Positions 62,475 through 64,000 of a stretch of DNA of 64,000 nt are shown piece by piece. The stretch spans positions 138,030-202,029 of the forward strand of contig JBLXEV010000009.1 in the NCBI GenBank assembly GCA_048262715.1. The letters run 5' to 3'. Position numbers and translations under genes: made by a program. This stretch comes from Albirhodobacter sp048262715. Lineage in GTDB: Bacteria; Pseudomonadota; Alphaproteobacteria; Rhodobacterales; Rhodobacteraceae. The notes below the pieces were generated by a model, which saw nothing but the letters and a program-made list of their open reading frames with translations, ran no database searches and was not told the DNA's origin. Numbering within the stretch: position 1 is the first letter of the stretch; every line of letters begins with the position of its first letter.

Positions 62475-62882
62475 TTAAACTCTTACCGCTTTCAGCTCTC
62501 TATGGATCATAGCTTCGGTGAAGGGGCGGCTCAATATCCCCCAGCCAAGGGCGCGGGCCTTCAGCTCATCAACGCGCTCCGCCGTGAGAATAATCAGCGC
62601 GCCAAATTCGGTGAGCGCACTATCGAGCTTCATCTCTAATACCTCAACATAGCGCGCTTCAAGGAAGATCGCGGACACACTGCGCGCGCCCGCTAAGGCT
62701 GACAACACCTCGCTAGGGCATAGAACATGTACCGTATTGCAAGGTGCCAGCGATTGAAGCGATGCAATGATATCCTCAGCGATTAGAAAATTGCTCTCTT
62801 GTACCAAGAAAAAAGGAACCGTTGCCGGTTCGAGGGTGGGAGACCCTGAGGGAGTTGCAGTTTGTGAGATGAGGTCATTCAT
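62475..62882 (-). CDS. Degenerate receiver-like protein
   Basis: 135 residues with the strand-helix order of a response-regulator receiver domain (FFLVQESNFLIAEDIIASLQ, SAIFLEARYVEVLEMKL, GALIILTAERVDEL, GILSRPFTEAMI). The acidic pocket of strand 1 reads Q-E-S, the phospho-acceptor position at the end of strand 3 is E75 rather than Asp, and the usual lysine before Pro-Phe is R119. Thr100 is kept. It therefore cannot be phosphorylated normally. No output domain is present. It is transcribed away from the Crp/Fnr-type gene, with 66 bases between them. No strong ribosome binding site. Confidence 0.7.
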   Translation of the reverse strand: MNDLISQTATPSGSPTLEPATVPFFLVQESNFLIAEDIIASLQSLAPCNTVHVLCPSEVLSALAGARSVSAIFLEARYVEVLEMKLDSALTEFGALIILTAERVDELKARALGWGILSRPFTEAMIHRELKAVRV

Positions 62883-62948
62883 TCAGTTTACATGGAACAT
62901 ATTTTACGGGTGCGCATTAAACTATGACATAGCAAGGGTGGGTTAATT

Positions 62949-63680
62949 ATGATTACGCGGTGCCAGAACTGTCCGCTCAGGACGCGAGGCGTGTTCGATC
63001 CGATGACGGATCGTGAGATTACGTTCATGCAAAAGTTTAAGTCTGGTGAACTCGAGGTTGATCCTGGCACCACGTTGATGACTGAGGGGGCGAGTAGCCC
63101 TCATCTTTACACCGTCCTTGACGGGATGGGGCTGCGATATAAGAGCCTCGAAACCGGCGAGAGACAGGTAATCAGCTTTATCCTCCCGGGAGATTTCATC
63201 GGCCTGCAAGCGGGGGTCATGAGTGAGATGCAGCATTCCGTCGAGGCGACAACACGGATGAAACTATGCGTGTTCGATCGGAAAATGCTCTGGACGATGT
63301 TTAGTGATCATCCAGATCGCGCATTTGATCTGACTTGGCTGGCGGCTGTGGAGGAGCATTTCCTAGGGGAGAGCTTGGCCATATTGGGGCATATGCAGGG
63401 GATCGAGCGTATTGCCCGTGCGTTTGTCCAATTACATGACCGCGCCGCGGCGCTTGGGATGGTTAAAGGGGCGCAGATGGTTTTGCCCTATCGCCAGCAA
63501 GATCTGGCAGACGCCCTTGGCCTGTCTCTGGTGCATACCAATAAGACGTTGAAACTGCTGCGCGAAGATGGCGTGGCCGTTTGGAGCGACGGGATGCTCA
63601 CTATTCTCGACTACAAACGCCTCTGTAACATCGCGCAGTTGGAACATGACCGCGTGCCGATGACCCGCCCGTTGATCTGA
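62949..63680 (+). CDS. Crp/Fnr-family transcriptional regulator
   Basis: 243 residues: a cyclic-nucleotide-like sensor domain (about 22-135) with ILPGDFIGLQAGVMSE, a dimerisation helix, and a winged helix near 175-225 (YRQQDLADALGLSLVHTNKT). The recognition helix reads HTNKTLKLLR, unlike the E-x-x-S-R of FNR, so a different operator is expected. N-terminal cysteines C5 and C8 (RCQNCPLRTRGVF) and C107 are present, but the third N-terminal cysteine of oxygen-sensing FNR is a phenylalanine. AAGGGTGG precedes the ATG. Confidence 0.9.
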   Translation: MITRCQNCPLRTRGVFDPMTDREITFMQKFKSGELEVDPGTTLMTEGASSPHLYTVLDGMGLRYKSLETGERQVISFILPGDFIGLQAGVMSEMQHSVEATTRMKLCVFDRKMLWTMFSDHPDRAFDLTWLAAVEEHFLGESLAILGHMQGIERIARAFVQLHDRAAALGMVKGAQMVLPYRQQDLADALGLSLVHTNKTLKLLREDGVAVWSDGMLTILDYKRLCNIAQLEHDRVPMTRPLI

Positions 63681-63905
63681 TCGGTCCGCGGCAGGTCTAA
63701 AATGTAAGACAGAAAAACCGCTAAAGGGTTACCTTTGGCATGGCCCGTGCGTCCCATTTACTTGTTTTGGGAACAACGACTATGCTTCTTACGCAGTGAG
63801 GAACCCGCATTGGAGCATCCATGGCCCTTATCTTTCGCAAAGCCCTAGGTGTATGATCCCACGGTTTGATGGTGCGATCCTTTCTCAGGAATGGAAGGAA
63901 GCATT
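63681..63905. other. Non-coding stretch after the Crp/Fnr-type gene
   Basis: About 225 bases with lower GC than the rest of the window and no supported gene. It contains the short dyad TTGTT-TTGGG-AACAA (63753-63767). Together with the edge fragment it makes a 320-base end region without an intact gene. Confidence 0.5.
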
Positions 63906-64000
63906 ATGGGCCAGGTTCGTCATGGAAGCGCCACGATCCCGTTGACCTCTCGGTGAATGCGCGCATTCACCGAGAGGGGCGCACGCTGTCAGAGCTGCAA
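63906..64000 (+). mobile_element. Probable transposase 5' fragment and palindrome at window edge
   Basis: ATG at 63906, with GGAAGGAAG upstream, encodes MGQVRHGSAT, which I recognise from memory as the start of IS481-type transposases. The frame then departs (IPLTSR) and stops at 63954-63956. A perfect 32-base palindrome follows at 63946-63977. In another frame the end of the window reads VNARIHREGRTLSELQ without a stop. The element may be truncated, interrupted or frameshifted; the sequence ends before this can be settled. Confidence 0.4.

Overview
The window is chromosomal core sequence from a GC-rich alphaproteobacterium. It most likely belongs to the family Rhodobacteraceae; the genus cannot be decided from sequence reading alone. 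The evidence is a 5-aminolevulinate synthase (Shemin pathway) whose catalytic lysine falls at residue 248, a split tandem-length dCTP deaminase, the nuoL-nuoM-nuoN-birA-coaX-rnj string, L21 with a Lys/Ala-rich tail, and the ihfA-merR-tRNA-Pro and DUF177-rpmF-plsX-fabH blocks. There are many GTG/TTG starts and tightly overlapping genes. I see no CRISPR array, prophage or rRNA. The only sign of mobile DNA is a probable transposase fragment at the extreme right edge.

Layout. 1-7.5 kb: end of the complex I operon (nuoL partial, nuoM, nuoN) running into birA, coaX and RNase J, closed by a strong terminator. 7.5-12 kb: a small acetyltransferase, a RhlE-like RNA helicase (both minus) and a CPA1 cation/proton antiporter. 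12-18.6 kb: argS, a SPOR envelope protein, nagZ, scpA, scpB and a small uncharacterised protein, overlapping or closely spaced; this string joins cell-wall recycling with chromosome condensation. 18.7-23.4 kb (minus): dcd, tRNA-Pro(GGG), a MerR-type regulator, ihfA, an OlsB-like acyltransferase and bamE. 23.7-27 kb: DUF177 (YceD), rpmF, plsX, fabH. 27-35 kb: an ABC-F ATPase, an orphan GAF sensor kinase, rplU-rpmA, two GNATs, obgE-proB. 35-45.4 kb: an M20 peptidase (minus), hemA with an FNR-type operator, a RodZ-like protein, ispG, a periplasmic SH3 protein, a DsbA-like oxidoreductase (minus), an aminotransferase and an N-acetylmuramoyl-L-alanine amidase. 45.6-53.3 kb: PBP1A, prfB, DUF2189, then (minus) an M23 peptidase-bactofilin pair and a Bcp peroxiredoxin. 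53.4-62.4 kb: a giant AsmA/DUF3971 protein, queA, an MFS transporter, DUF924, a family 8 glycosyltransferase and an RsuA-type pseudouridine synthase. 62.4-64 kb: a degenerate receiver protein divergent from a Crp/Fnr-type regulator, then non-coding sequence and the edge fragment.

Themes. Much of the window serves the cell envelope: the amidase next to PBP1A, the M23 peptidase with bactofilin, NagZ, a SPOR protein, BamE, a RodZ-like protein and an AsmA-like protein. The rest is respiration, translation, lipid start-up and haem synthesis.

Most notable non-coding signal: one intergenic element recurs at eight sites (about ten copies, two sites carrying head-to-head pairs). It has a fixed AAATATCCCGGGG core, a stem-loop whose sequence changes while its pairing is kept, and a GGGGC-AGC-GCCCC hairpin. 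Other signals are a consensus IHF site upstream of ihfA, an FNR-type site upstream of hemA, a hairpin that would mask the ribosome binding site of the SH3 protein, and a degenerate receiver/Crp-type regulator pair. No defence system or other obviously novel multi-gene system was found. All counts and structures are read by eye.
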